From: Lentisphaerota bacterium
GTDB lineage: Bacteria > Verrucomicrobiota > Lentisphaeria > Oligosphaerales > JABHEG01
NCBI GenBank assembly: GCA_018676675.1
Contig: JABHEG010000373.1
Span: 1-64,000, forward strand
Reading direction: 5' to 3'
DNA length: 64,000 bases
The position numbers were made by a program, and so were the translations under genes. A model generated the notes under the pieces. It ran no database searches, was not told the origin of the DNA, and saw only the letters and a program-made list of their open reading frames with translations. Shown piece after piece: positions 15,833-23,995 of the stretch. Every line of letters starts with the position of its first letter. The stretch's first letter is position 1.

Positions 15833-18190
15833 CTAGGTCAGCTCGGGCCCATACACGCGGACCTCGTAAACACGCGCCCTGCAAGCAGGATCATGGACGC
15901 GCAAGATGCTCAATCGGACGGCATCCGCGAGGCACGGTGGAAACGCGTGCACACGATGTCGCTGATGATTCTCGTCAACATCCGCCACTGTCTGCCAGCC
16001 CTCCGCCGAACGAACATCCAGCCGGTAGGAGCTGACACAACGTCCAACCACCCGTTCGGCGCAGTTGATCGGCGCGTCACGGTAGGCACGATCAATCGTG
16101 TCAAATGTAACATGTACCCGCGCCATTTCCTGCGCGGTCGGCAAGACCAGTTCGATGTGCTGGGGCAGAGGTCTGTCCGGTTCGGAAAGCCAGGCATGGA
16201 CCGGGTTCGTGGAGTAACGCCTGTTGTGCCCGTTAATCACATTGGCCGCCTCACCGTAGGAAGGAGCAGGATCAAGCCGGAAAGCGTGGCAGCGGTGAGA
16301 CACCGCGTAGGTGTCCGATTCGCCTTCCCGCCACAGCTGAAGAGCGAAGTCATAGGGTGTCACATCCACCCCGACGTCGACCCCGGAGCACGGAGACAAA
16401 ACCGCATTGTAGCGCGTCTCGTCCGACGTCGGATCAACCGGAGCCATCCGGACAGGATCCGCAAACTCGAAGCAGGCCCAGCCGTCAAATCCCGGGGGTA
16501 CACACGCAGATGCCCAGGCCACAGGACTGAAACCGACCACGCGATTGTCACTTCCCCACTCCATCCGGTTAGCAGCCCCGGTCACGTGCTGGAAGTGAAC
16601 GAGATCACGGGGGTGCTTCCAGAGGACGTCCCGTTGATGCAGCTCAAGCGTCAACGTCACCGTCTTGCTTTCAGCCGTCGTGTTGCGTACCGCAAATGAG
16701 ACGCTCCGCAACTGGTCTGCCCAGTCCCAGAGCTGAACACCCCGGAAGCAGTCCAGGGGGACATGACCAGTAACCCGGGTAGCGCCATGACGCATCTCAC
16801 TGCTGGCCGTGACAGTTGCGCCACGCGCCAGGTCATCAGGATCTTCATTCACCGCGGTAAGGATGGTCGCATCCTGCCTCAGCAGCGCCTGTTGAAGCTC
16901 CTGCCTGTGGCGCTCATACACGTCGCGCGCAGTGCAGGCGTGCACTTTGGCGAGAGCAGCCGCAGTCCCAACTCCTTGTCCTATGCAGCCCAGAGTTCGC
17001 ATCAAACGCACGGTCCCCAGGGCCAGGTGGGACACACTCATCAGCCGCCCAGCAAACCAGAGGTTGTCGAAGTCACACGAGTAGGAGCAGCGATAGGGGA
17101 AGCTCCATAGAGGAGGAATGCTGTGGAACACAACGCGGGCCCTTTTCCCATCCACCTCGTGGATATCGACACCGTACCCGCCATAACCAATCGCGTCCTC
17201 AAAGACGCGCCCCATCTCGACATCAGTCTGGGTCAACACGTAGTCCCCCGTGAAGCGATGGCTCTCACGCTTCCCCGACTTGGGGCTAACCCATACAAGC
17301 TCCCAATTCCGCGCCTTGTCAACGAAGCTGAAATTCTTGACGTTGTCCCACATCCGGTACAGCTGATAGAGGATCTCTTCTCGGATTTCCGCATCGGCAA
17401 GGATGGTGTCGCGTTCTCCGCCGCTCTCCGTCACCCACAGAAAACACTGCTCATCCTCCGGGCGCCACGACGCGGGAGGCCCCCCGAGCTTCTTGTGGGG
17501 ATCGTCCGCCTCTGCCCGCCGAGCAAACTGCCGAGGCATCGAGAACGGAACGGGGTAGGAACACTTCCGTACGAGTGCGGTGATGCTCGTGCCCATCGTC
17601 TCCGCGGAACTAGCTTCAGGAGCCGACCGCTCACCAAACACGTCTCTCCCCTCGGTCCCCCGCATGAAAGACGCACCAGCAGAGACGGACACGATGCCGT
17701 CACCGCTGCCGTCAATTACGCCGTGACGGATGTGAAACAACTTGGTCCGGAAATGCTGAACGTCTTCGACCAGCACGGCAGTCACGCGACGGCCATCCCA
17801 GAAAGCCTGGCGTCCCTGGTGCTGACGATGGACCTCAACACCAGCCTCGGCCAAGGCGTCCGCCAGAACAAGATCCCACTGAAACGAGATGTTGTAGTGA
17901 TGTCCCCAGGTGCGGGTCTTCGCCCCGAGCAGAGCAGCATCCAGCTCCAGTTCTTCGACAATCCCTGTCTCCGAGGCATAGGGGTGGAACGAATGGGCAC
18001 CGGAGACGTGGACGCCAAGCAGGGGACTGCTGTTCCCCCCTAAGCACTGGTCCATTTCCACCAGGGCGGTCCGACACCCGTTGCGGGCCGCGGCCAGCGC
18101 AGCACACACGGCAGCTACACCACTGCCGATGACAAGAATGTCGACCTCGCCTTCCCAGTCAACCCGACGTCCATCGAGCGTCTTGTTCAT
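15833..18190 (-). CDS. FAD-dependent oxidoreductase with C-terminal discoidin-like domain
   Basis: A 785-residue protein without a signal peptide. It opens with the FAD dinucleotide fold VDILVIGSGVAAVCAALAAA (about residues 17-36), then EMDQCLGGNSSPLLG, typical of the FAD_oxidored (PF12831-like) group that abounds in PVC and Planctomycete-type bacteria. The middle holds a second conserved block (FDNLWFAGRLMSVSHLALGT) that closes the FAD site. The last 150 residues look like a discoidin/F5-8C beta sandwich. ATG 18190 has GAGG eight bases upstream; an in-frame GTG three codons earlier is less likely. The substrate is unknown, perhaps a sugar-derived alcohol. Confidence 0.8.
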   Translation of the reverse strand: MNKTLDGRRVDWEGEVDILVIGSGVAAVCAALAAARNGCRTALVEMDQCLGGNSSPLLGVHVSGAHSFHPYASETGIVEELELDAALLGAKTRTWGHHYNISFQWDLVLADALAEAGVEVHRQHQGRQAFWDGRRVTAVLVEDVQHFRTKLFHIRHGVIDGSGDGIVSVSAGASFMRGTEGRDVFGERSAPEASSAETMGTSITALVRKCSYPVPFSMPRQFARRAEADDPHKKLGGPPASWRPEDEQCFLWVTESGGERDTILADAEIREEILYQLYRMWDNVKNFSFVDKARNWELVWVSPKSGKRESHRFTGDYVLTQTDVEMGRVFEDAIGYGGYGVDIHEVDGKRARVVFHSIPPLWSFPYRCSYSCDFDNLWFAGRLMSVSHLALGTVRLMRTLGCIGQGVGTAAALAKVHACTARDVYERHRQELQQALLRQDATILTAVNEDPDDLARGATVTASSEMRHGATRVTGHVPLDCFRGVQLWDWADQLRSVSFAVRNTTAESKTVTLTLELHQRDVLWKHPRDLVHFQHVTGAANRMEWGSDNRVVGFSPVAWASACVPPGFDGWACFEFADPVRMAPVDPTSDETRYNAVLSPCSGVDVGVDVTPYDFALQLWREGESDTYAVSHRCHAFRLDPAPSYGEAANVINGHNRRYSTNPVHAWLSEPDRPLPQHIELVLPTAQEMARVHVTFDTIDRAYRDAPINCAERVVGRCVSSYRLDVRSAEGWQTVADVDENHQRHRVHAFPPCLADAVRLSILRVHDPACRARVYEVRVYGPELT

Positions 18191-18203
18191 GCTGAACACC
18201 TCA

Positions 18204-18215
18204 TCACAGTTGTGA
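18204..18215. repeat. Short inverted repeat upstream of the FAD oxidoreductase gene
   Basis: TCACA-GT-TGTGA, 14 bases upstream of the chosen start of the minus-strand FAD oxidoreductase gene. It is a possible operator or mRNA hairpin near the ribosome site. Short inverted repeats also occur by chance. Confidence 0.3.
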
Positions 18216-18269
18216 CAGCAGGGGAGAGTGATCCGGCAGAGCTACACTGTCGGCGCCTGGCACCAGAGG

Positions 18270-19166
18270 TCAGAACAGGGAGGGATTCCGTGCGTTGTAG
18301 CGAGCCTGCTCCAACGCCGTGACCAGGCTCTTGAACTCATGATCCCGGGCGATGCTCAGGAGTGCCTCCCAGTCTGGTTCCCGACGGCGCACAGTCTCAA
18401 GACCACCCCAACCCTCCGGCAAGCGCAAATCAAGCCCTACCAACTCCATGTTCCGCCGCAACAAATCGCCCGACTGACGGATCTTCTCGCGCAGTGACGC
18501 GCGCTCGATGGCATCGGCCTGCTCAAGCATGGCGTCGATGCTGCCGAACTGGCTGAGCAGGGCCACCGCGGTCTTCGGGCCTACCCCCGAAACCCCAGGG
18601 ATATTGTCGACACTGTCGCCGATCAAGGCCAGGTAGTCGGGAATCGCTTCAGGCGGGACGCCAAACTTCTCCGTCACCCCGCTCGGATCAAGGCGAACGG
18701 ATTCCCCCTTCTTGCCCGGTAACAGGAGCCAGACGCCTTGTTCCACGAGCTGAGCGAGGTCCTTGTCATGGGTGACCACGTAGGTTTCTTTCCCGTCGCG
18801 GACCTTGGCCACAGCCCCGATCAAATCGTCCGCTTCCCGCCCTTCTTCTTCAACGATTGGCCACCCGGCAGCGACGATCCAGTCACGGATCAGGGGAAGC
18901 TGAGCTCTCAGGGGATCCGGCATCGGGGGGCGCGTGCCCTTGTAGCTCGGAAGAAGCTCAAGGCGTTCCTTCGGCCTGCCTTTGTCCATGCAGACGGCCC
19001 CGTGGTCATGCGGAAGCGTATGGTCAATCTTCATGAGGAAACGCGCCATGCCGTACAGCGCATTCACTGGCTCGTCACGTCCGTTGGTCAGCTCGCGAAT
19101 GGCGTAGTAACTGCGGTAAATGTGAGCATACCCATCGACGAGGACCAGGCGATTGCGATTCTCCAT
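18270..19166 (-). CDS. Stand-alone 5'-3' exonuclease / flap endonuclease (DNA polymerase I N-domain family)
   Basis: A 298-residue structure-specific nuclease matching only the N-terminal domain of DNA polymerase I. Visible motifs are LVLVDGYAHIYRSYYAI, the acidic site EEEGREADDLIGAVA, THDKDLAQLV, and the helix-hairpin-helix DNA-binding block DSVDNIPGVSGVGPKTAVAL. The metal-binding aspartates appear intact, so it should be active. It could process Okazaki-fragment flaps alongside a polymerase I or act in repair. There is no polymerase domain next to it. Proteins of this type are annotated Xni/ExoIX or simply 5'-3' exonuclease. Confidence 0.92.
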   Translation of the reverse strand: MENRNRLVLVDGYAHIYRSYYAIRELTNGRDEPVNALYGMARFLMKIDHTLPHDHGAVCMDKGRPKERLELLPSYKGTRPPMPDPLRAQLPLIRDWIVAAGWPIVEEEGREADDLIGAVAKVRDGKETYVVTHDKDLAQLVEQGVWLLLPGKKGESVRLDPSGVTEKFGVPPEAIPDYLALIGDSVDNIPGVSGVGPKTAVALLSQFGSIDAMLEQADAIERASLREKIRQSGDLLRRNMELVGLDLRLPEGWGGLETVRRREPDWEALLSIARDHEFKSLVTALEQARYNARNPSLF

Positions 19167-19253
19167 ACGGCAGACCGTACCTTCCAGTGTTTGACAAGGA
19201 GGCCAAGCGCCACCGCTACCGAGGCCATCGGAGGCAGGACTCGGACACCTGGA

Positions 19254-20435
19254 TCAAAGAGACGCACAGAAATCAGCCATTCGAGAACAGGCTGTCTCGA
19301 TAGTCTCCATGCTGCATGCATAGGACAACCGCACATGTCCGTCCGCGGCAAATGGTTTCCCGGGAATCACCGCAACATCGTAATCATCCAGCAGCCTCTC
19401 GGCAAAGGACATTGAGTCAAGACCTGAAGCACTGATATCGGGGAAGATGTAAAATGCCCCGCGAGGCTTCGAGACGACGACACCCGGGATGGCCGAGAGA
19501 AGCTCGTAGATGCGGTCACGGCGCGTCGCGAACGCCTGGCGCATCGCCTCGATACAATCCTGCTCACCGGTCAGAGCCACCAACGCCCCAGCCTGAGCGA
19601 AGGATGTAGGACCAGACGTACTGTGGCTCTGAAGGGCAGCAATCCGGCTGATCAGCCACTTCGGCGCGGCGGCATAGCCCAGACGCCAGCCGGTCATCGC
19701 AAAAGCCTTACTGAAACCATTGACGGTGATCGTCCGTTCAGCCATCTCACTGCTCAGCGAGGCAATGCTGACGTGTTCATAGCCCTCATCATAGACCAGC
19801 CGTTCGTAGATCTCATCCGCCAGCACCATGAACGAGTTCGCTATCGCCAACTCAGCGATGGTCTCAATCGTCTCACGCGGATGTACAACCCCGGTCGGGT
19901 TGCTGGGCGAGTTCAGAATGAGGAGCTTCGTGGCCGACGTTATGCAACCACGCAGCACATCAGCATCTAGCCGGAAACCGTCAGCACCTGAGGTCGGCAC
20001 AATCACAGCCTTCGCACCGGCAGCGGTTACCATTTCGGCATAGCTGAGCCAGAAAGGAGCCGGGATGAGGACCTCATCCCCGGCGGAACAGAGTGCCACG
20101 ATGGTGCTGAAAACGCTGAACTTCGCCCCCGGAGCCACGACAACTTGATCTGCTGTTGTCGGAACGCTGTTCTCGGTTCGGAGTTTCTCCGCTATCGCTT
20201 CACGCAAATCCATCCGCCCCGAGCCGGGCGTGTATTTGGTGTCGCCGGCTTCCAGGGCCGCAATCGCGGCCGCCTTGATGTGCTCAGGCGTATCAAAGTC
20301 AGGCTCCCCGGCACACATGCTGGCCACATCCCGTCCGGCCGCCTTGAGAGACTTCGCCTTTGCCGTAATGCCAAGGGTCATCGACGGCTGTAGGGCCCCC
20401 AATGTCGCAGACACGTCAAGCTCAAATCCGCTCAT
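19254..20435 (-). CDS. Class I PLP-dependent aminotransferase (aspartate aminotransferase, type Ib)
   Basis: A 393-residue cytoplasmic aminotransferase. It has the family Ib opening (LGALQPSMTLGITAKAKSL), AGEPDFDTPEHIKAA, TKYTPGSGRMDLREAIAEKL, the PLP-ring motif NSPSNPTG, LADEIYERL, and the Schiff-base lysine in NGFSKAFAMTGWRLGYAA. The C-terminal Arg for the substrate carboxylate lies in HVRLSYACS. These features fit aspartate/prephenate-type aminotransferases that use 2-oxoglutarate. It lies between the exonuclease and the tandem NDK gene on the same strand. Confidence 0.93.
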   Translation of the reverse strand: MSGFELDVSATLGALQPSMTLGITAKAKSLKAAGRDVASMCAGEPDFDTPEHIKAAAIAALEAGDTKYTPGSGRMDLREAIAEKLRTENSVPTTADQVVVAPGAKFSVFSTIVALCSAGDEVLIPAPFWLSYAEMVTAAGAKAVIVPTSGADGFRLDADVLRGCITSATKLLILNSPSNPTGVVHPRETIETIAELAIANSFMVLADEIYERLVYDEGYEHVSIASLSSEMAERTITVNGFSKAFAMTGWRLGYAAAPKWLISRIAALQSHSTSGPTSFAQAGALVALTGEQDCIEAMRQAFATRRDRIYELLSAIPGVVVSKPRGAFYIFPDISASGLDSMSFAERLLDDYDVAVIPGKPFAADGHVRLSYACSMETIETACSRMADFCASL

Positions 20436-20478
20436 GATTCGTTCACTCCATTTCCTCTACAGCCCGGAACTCACTCGT

Positions 20479-21639
20479 TCACATGCAGTTCCGCACCGTC
20501 TCGATGAAACCGCTGTCGCGCATCCGCAGGATCCGCATCTCGCGCTCCGCATTCTCCGGGCTGTCAGAAGCGTGCGCCGTATTGACCATCACATCGGAAC
20601 CAAACTCGCGACGCACCGTCCCGGTAGGTGCTCGCGTAGGGTCAGTCGGGCCCAGAACATCCCGTATTTTGGCGACCGCGTCTTCACCTTCGTACACCAG
20701 TGCCAGGGTCTTGGCAGCGCCGGGTTCCGAACGCCGGACCGCGTCACACCCTTCGGGGTCAAGACCGGTCATAAACTCAACAATACGCTCAAACTGGTGC
20801 CGCGCATAGGGCACGCCGACCGATTCGGCCAGACTGGCTTCGATACTGTCTGCCAGCTTGAGTCCAAACTCATGCTCCAACACATGTCGGGCTTTCTTGG
20901 CAATCCCTGGACCGAGCCTCTTTTCAAGCGCCTGCTGAACCGGCCCGTAGAACTCAAGCGCCTGCTCCACAGATATGCGGCACAGGCGGCAGCCGATGAT
21001 CCGCAAACCGGTACGACTGAACATGTCGATAATCGCCCCAGGGCGCAGGCTGCGTCGACGCCAACTGTCAGGTTTGATGATGACCAGCGTCCGCTGGACG
21101 CGCGAGGGGTCCTGGTAAACACAGATGTTCTCAAGGAGGGGCGACTCATGTTCGGCAAAATCCAGCCACAACTCAAGATCCTGGAGCACGGTGTCCGGTC
21201 CGTCAGACGTCAACAGGGCTGGCTCGAAGTACTTGACCGATCCGTCCCGGCTGTAAACCAAATCTCCATAGGTGTCCCGGATCGTCTCTCCGCTTGTGCA
21301 ACTGATCCCCAGATGCCCTGCCACCTGGCGCAAATCCTCGTCAGCATTCTCCCCCCGGAAGACCAACATCAGGACGCGCCGTCTCAACCCGGAGGAATCC
21401 GGCGTCAGGTTGGTGCGAATGTAGTTCCGGATCAGTCCGCGGAGCCGCTCGTCTTCAGGGTCATCGACCACCCGAATCGTCTCGGCGTACGCCTCTGCCA
21501 GTTCGCGACTGGGGGCAAACATGTGCGCGGCAATGAGTTCGGATTCACATCTCCCGAGAAGGCGGGCTATCACGGCGCCGGTGCGGGATTTCTGGATCGT
21601 GTACGGGGTGATAACCGCGAACGCGAGCTGGTCATTCAT
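20479..21639 (-). CDS. Tandem nucleoside-diphosphate-kinase-domain protein (N-terminal copy degenerate)
   Basis: A 386-residue protein. Residues about 181-380 form an NDK domain: QRTLVIIKPDSWRRRSL, LALVYEGEDAVAKIRDVLGPTDPTRA, PTGTVRREFG, and the active-site His in NTAHASDSPENAERE (His356). It carries an insertion of roughly 45 residues before GVPYARHQFERIVEFM. Residues about 5-165 align with a second NDK fold (LAFAVITPYTIQ ... VLMLVFRGENADEDLRQVAGHLGI ... GETIRDTYGD), but the His position has become Leu or Pro (FEPALLTSD). NDKs are normally 130-150 residues and single-domain. It probably balances nucleoside triphosphates; the first copy may be structural or regulatory. Confidence 0.82.
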   Translation of the reverse strand: MNDQLAFAVITPYTIQKSRTGAVIARLLGRCESELIAAHMFAPSRELAEAYAETIRVVDDPEDERLRGLIRNYIRTNLTPDSSGLRRRVLMLVFRGENADEDLRQVAGHLGISCTSGETIRDTYGDLVYSRDGSVKYFEPALLTSDGPDTVLQDLELWLDFAEHESPLLENICVYQDPSRVQRTLVIIKPDSWRRRSLRPGAIIDMFSRTGLRIIGCRLCRISVEQALEFYGPVQQALEKRLGPGIAKKARHVLEHEFGLKLADSIEASLAESVGVPYARHQFERIVEFMTGLDPEGCDAVRRSEPGAAKTLALVYEGEDAVAKIRDVLGPTDPTRAPTGTVRREFGSDVMVNTAHASDSPENAEREMRILRMRDSGFIETVRNCM

Positions 21640-21680
21640 GGCATCAAAGCCTCCAAGCCATGCCCCTGCCCGGCCACATC

Positions 21681-21700
21681 GGACAAGCCGTTGCTTGTCC
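21681..21700. terminator. Hairpin upstream of the NDK gene
   Basis: A perfect 8-base-pair stem, GGACAAGC-CGTT-GCTTGTCC, between the NDK start and the zinc-ribbon gene's terminator. It could be part of a double terminator or lie in the NDK leader. There is no clear U-tract. Confidence 0.4.
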
Positions 21701-21709
21701 CAAATAAGG

Positions 21710-21737
21710 AAAGCTCACCACGTCAATGGTGAGCTTT
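21710..21737 (-). terminator. Terminator after the zinc-ribbon gene
   Basis: A perfect 11-base-pair stem (21710-21720 with 21727-21737, loop CGTCAA), 27 bases past the stop of the minus-strand zinc-ribbon gene, followed on that strand by TCCTTATTT. It separates this gene from the NDK gene. Confidence 0.75.
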
Positions 21738-21763
21738 GAAGAATCGTGTGGACAGGCAGACGT

Positions 21764-21919
21764 CTATTTCTTCTTCATCGGGAGAATCTTGTAGACGCCG
21801 GTTCCGCACTTGTTGCAGACACCCTTCATCGCCGGGCGACCATTCTTCATGGTGACCTTTTCGGCATCTTTCATCTCGGACTTCGCCTTGCACTTCACGC
21901 AGTAAGCAGTCTCGGCCAT
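21764..21919 (-). CDS. Small zinc-ribbon protein (DUF5679-like)
   Basis: A 51-residue protein: MAETAYCVKCKAKSEMKDAE..., then GVCNKCGTGVYKI and a Lys-rich end. Two CxxC pairs form a zinc ribbon, matching the DUF5679 family of tiny conserved proteins of unknown function. The ATG at 21919 has GGAG eight bases upstream; the 27 extra residues from the longer open frame at 22000 run through a hairpin and are not credible. It is transcribed alone, with its own terminator and a structured leader. A nucleic-acid-binding role is plausible but unproven. Confidence 0.85.
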   Translation of the reverse strand: MAETAYCVKCKAKSEMKDAEKVTMKNGRPAMKGVCNKCGTGVYKILPMKKK

Positions 21920-22021
21920 TTCTCTACTCCTAACCGGATTCTGGGGTGAAACCCCTTTGAGCCTGTCGTCGCGCGCCGTATAGTTCTGCATCGCGGCCAC
22001 AGAGTTACGAAATGCGGCAGG

Positions 22022-22056
22022 AAAAAGAAAGAAGCCTTCGTTGCGGAAGCCTTCTT
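22022..22056 (-). terminator. Terminator-like hairpin in the leader of the zinc-ribbon gene
   Basis: An 11-position stem (22029-22039 with 22046-22056, one C-C mismatch) followed on the minus strand by TTTCTTTTT. It lies about 100 bases upstream of the zinc-ribbon start and about 20 bases after the expected transcription start, so it looks like an attenuator or the end of a tiny RNA. Confidence 0.5.
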
Positions 22057-22083
22057 ACCCCATCTGCCGCCCCAAGGTGCTTA

Positions 22084-22113
22084 AGCATACACCAACGCGC
22101 ACGATGTTTGCAA
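22084..22113 (-). promoter_or_regulatory. Candidate promoter for the zinc-ribbon gene
   Basis: On the minus strand, TTGCAA (22108-22113), an 18-base spacer and TATGCT (22084-22089). The -35 match is good (4 of 6) and the -10 moderate (4 of 6). A transcript would begin near 22077 and meet the leader hairpin first. Confidence 0.4.
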
Positions 22114-22153
22114 GGGCGGCCCGTGCGAAAAAACAACGAAAAGCGGCAAAAAA

Positions 22154-23134
22154 ATGCAATCAGAGCGGTACTTGGCCCGAGCAAGGGAAGTTTTGGAGAT
22201 TGAAATAGAAGGGATTCGCCAGGTCCAGGAGGAACTCGCGGGACCGTTTGTGGAGCTCGTCGAAACCTGCCTCACCATCTTGGAACAGGGGGGAAAGATC
22301 GTGTTCTCAGGGGTCGGCAAGAGTGGGCACATCGGGCACAAACTTGCCGCGACTCTGGCCAGCACGGGCTCCCCTGCCGTGTTCATGCATCCGGTCGAAG
22401 CCATGCATGGCGACTTGGGAGTTCTGAGTGCGGGGGACGTCTTGATCGCCCTGAGCTACAGCGGAGAGACCGATGAACTCCTGTGCGTTCTCCCCGCCGC
22501 CCGGCGGCTCGGGGTCCCGGTAGTCTCAATTGTCGGGAAGGTCGACTCGCGCATCGGCAAGTGGTCCACCCTCGCCGTCCCCATGCCAGTGCCGAGAGAA
22601 GCGTGTCCCTTCAACCTGGCCCCGACCACCTCCACCACTGCCCTGCTTGCCCTGGGTGATGCCCTGGCCATGGTGCTCCTGGAGCGCCGCGGCTTCGAGG
22701 CCGCCGATTATGCCAAGCTCCACCCGGCCGGAGCAATCGGCCAGAGCGTTACACTCCGGATCACAGACATCATGCGCACGGATGACCGGTTCCCTCGAGT
22801 CAAGCCGGATGCCAGTGTCCGTGACGCCCTCATCATGATGACCGGAGCCCGCTGTGGATCAGTGGGGGTCGTTGACGGGGACGGCCTTCTCCTTGGGATC
22901 TTCACGGATGGCGATTTCCGACGCCATATCACCTCAGATCCGGAACTGATGGGACGCCCCATCGCGGACGTCATGACGCCAAATCCTGTCACGATCCAGT
23001 CCGACGCCATGGCCATTGAACTGCTCAAGATTCTTGAGGTCCGCAAGATAGATGACATACTCGTCGTCGACTCAGACGGCCAGGCGGTCGGTCTGGTGGA
23101 CGTCCAGGATCTGGCTCGTTTCAAGCTGATGTAA
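22154..23134 (+). CDS. kdsD: Arabinose-5-phosphate isomerase (KdsD/KpsF/GutQ family)
   Basis: Converts ribulose 5-phosphate to arabinose 5-phosphate, the first step to Kdo for lipopolysaccharide, which implies a Gram-negative outer membrane. A 326-residue protein with an SIS domain (residues 30-185: IVFSGVGKSGHIGHKLAATLASTGSPAVFMHPVEAMHGDLG, SYSGETDELL) followed by YAKLHPAGAIG and two CBS domains (about 205-325, with GIFTDGDFRRHI and GLVDVQDLARFKLM). All family hallmarks are present. No good ribosome site precedes ATG 22154, though the upstream region is A-rich. No other Kdo genes are in the window. Confidence 0.93.
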   Translation: MQSERYLARAREVLEIEIEGIRQVQEELAGPFVELVETCLTILEQGGKIVFSGVGKSGHIGHKLAATLASTGSPAVFMHPVEAMHGDLGVLSAGDVLIALSYSGETDELLCVLPAARRLGVPVVSIVGKVDSRIGKWSTLAVPMPVPREACPFNLAPTTSTTALLALGDALAMVLLERRGFEAADYAKLHPAGAIGQSVTLRITDIMRTDDRFPRVKPDASVRDALIMMTGARCGSVGVVDGDGLLLGIFTDGDFRRHITSDPELMGRPIADVMTPNPVTIQSDAMAIELLKILEVRKIDDILVVDSDGQAVGLVDVQDLARFKLM

Positions 23135-23208
23135 CTGCTCCACCCGTAGCCGCTCAGTTACGCTCCATTCGCCCCGTCCGGATGATAGCGAAAACCGGAC
23201 CGTGAAGC

Positions 23209-23229
23209 TATATTCGTACTCATGAGTAC
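23209..23229 (+). promoter_or_regulatory. -10 box and 14-base palindrome at the start of the 23235 gene
   Basis: TATATT at 23209-23214 resembles a -10 box; no good -35 is visible. It is followed at once by the perfect palindrome GTACTCATGAGTAC (23216-23229), which would overlap the transcription start and ends five bases before the ATG. It could be an operator, and no Shine-Dalgarno sequence separates it from the start codon. Confidence 0.45.
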
Positions 23230-23234
23230 TCCCC

Positions 23235-23933
23235 ATGGATGACCGCGACAAAATCTGGTACGCAGCCCGGGCAACCCAAGTTGTTTCAAGCCCGAAGAAG
23301 GTGCTTGAGACATTCGGAGCAACGGCGATTCAGTACCACCTGCTGAGCGACCTTTTGGACGATGTCGGGAAGGTCAGGATCCGACGGGGGAAGATCGTGG
23401 CCGAACGACCACAGGTCATCACCCCGAGCTACTACATCAACCAGGCGCTCGAGAATTTCGGCAAGGAAGCCGAGCAGTACATTGAGGGCCTTCGCCACAC
23501 GGCCGCAGGCATGCGCTTCCTCCAATACGGACTGAAGTTCCGCAAGGAGGAGCACAGCGAGGAAGTCGTCCAAGGCGACATCGGCGAAGTCGCCGACCAA
23601 GTGTCCGCGGATGTTCATCGCGATGACGGAACGCTCTCTGCGGTCCTGATCGGCGTAGATGACCTCTGGGAAATATGCCTGCTCAAGTTCGTGGGAGACG
23701 TTGTCCAGACCTCTGCGCCGCATAACTTCCGCGAACTCTCAGACCGAGGCCTGCTTGATTCGTCGGATGGACACGTGCCCAATGCGGTCCGAGTTGAGAT
23801 AGAGTCTGATTTCCGAGCCGCTCAGGGCCACTATGACCAAACTCAGCTGCTCGGCCAGAAGCTGAAGAAGTACGGGCTCTTTGAGCAGTACGAGGATCGC
23901 TTCTACGCCCTCTTACGGGCAGCCAAAAGGTGA
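23235..23933 (+). CDS. Conserved-looking hypothetical protein
   Basis: A 232-residue soluble protein I do not recognise. It begins [17 protein letters not shown], has no signal peptide or membrane helix, and is rich in charged residues and predicted helices ([58 protein letters not shown]). No metal-site or nucleotide-binding motif is visible. The ATG at 23235 lacks a Shine-Dalgarno and sits just after a palindrome. Its stop TGA lies within a GTGA that could start the ClpX-like gene, so the two are likely co-expressed. A role connected with that ATPase, for example as adaptor, is speculation from position. Confidence 0.7.
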   Translation: MDDRDKIWYAARATQVVSSPKKVLETFGATAIQYHLLSDLLDDVGKVRIRRGKIVAERPQVITPSYYINQALENFGKEAEQYIEGLRHTAAGMRFLQYGLKFRKEEHSEEVVQGDIGEVADQVSADVHRDDGTLSAVLIGVDDLWEICLLKFVGDVVQTSAPHNFRELSDRGLLDSSDGHVPNAVRVEIESDFRAAQGHYDQTQLLGQKLKKYGLFEQYEDRFYALLRAAKR

Positions 23934-23995
23934 CCGCTTGCGGACCTGAGGCAGGACGTCGACGCGCGGCTGCCGAAGGGCAATCCCCCAAAGCT

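Noticed and set aside
17123-18043. 306-codon plus-strand open frame
   Set aside because: It is antisense to the FAD oxidoreductase and has no ribosome site or motif.
20230-21732. 500-codon plus-strand open frame
   Set aside because: It spans the opposite strand of the aminotransferase and NDK genes and has shadow-type composition.
22031-22054. Direct repeat GAAGCCTTC as part of a CRISPR or integration site
   Set aside because: There are only two copies, fully explained by the imperfect hairpin; no array or mobile genes are nearby.
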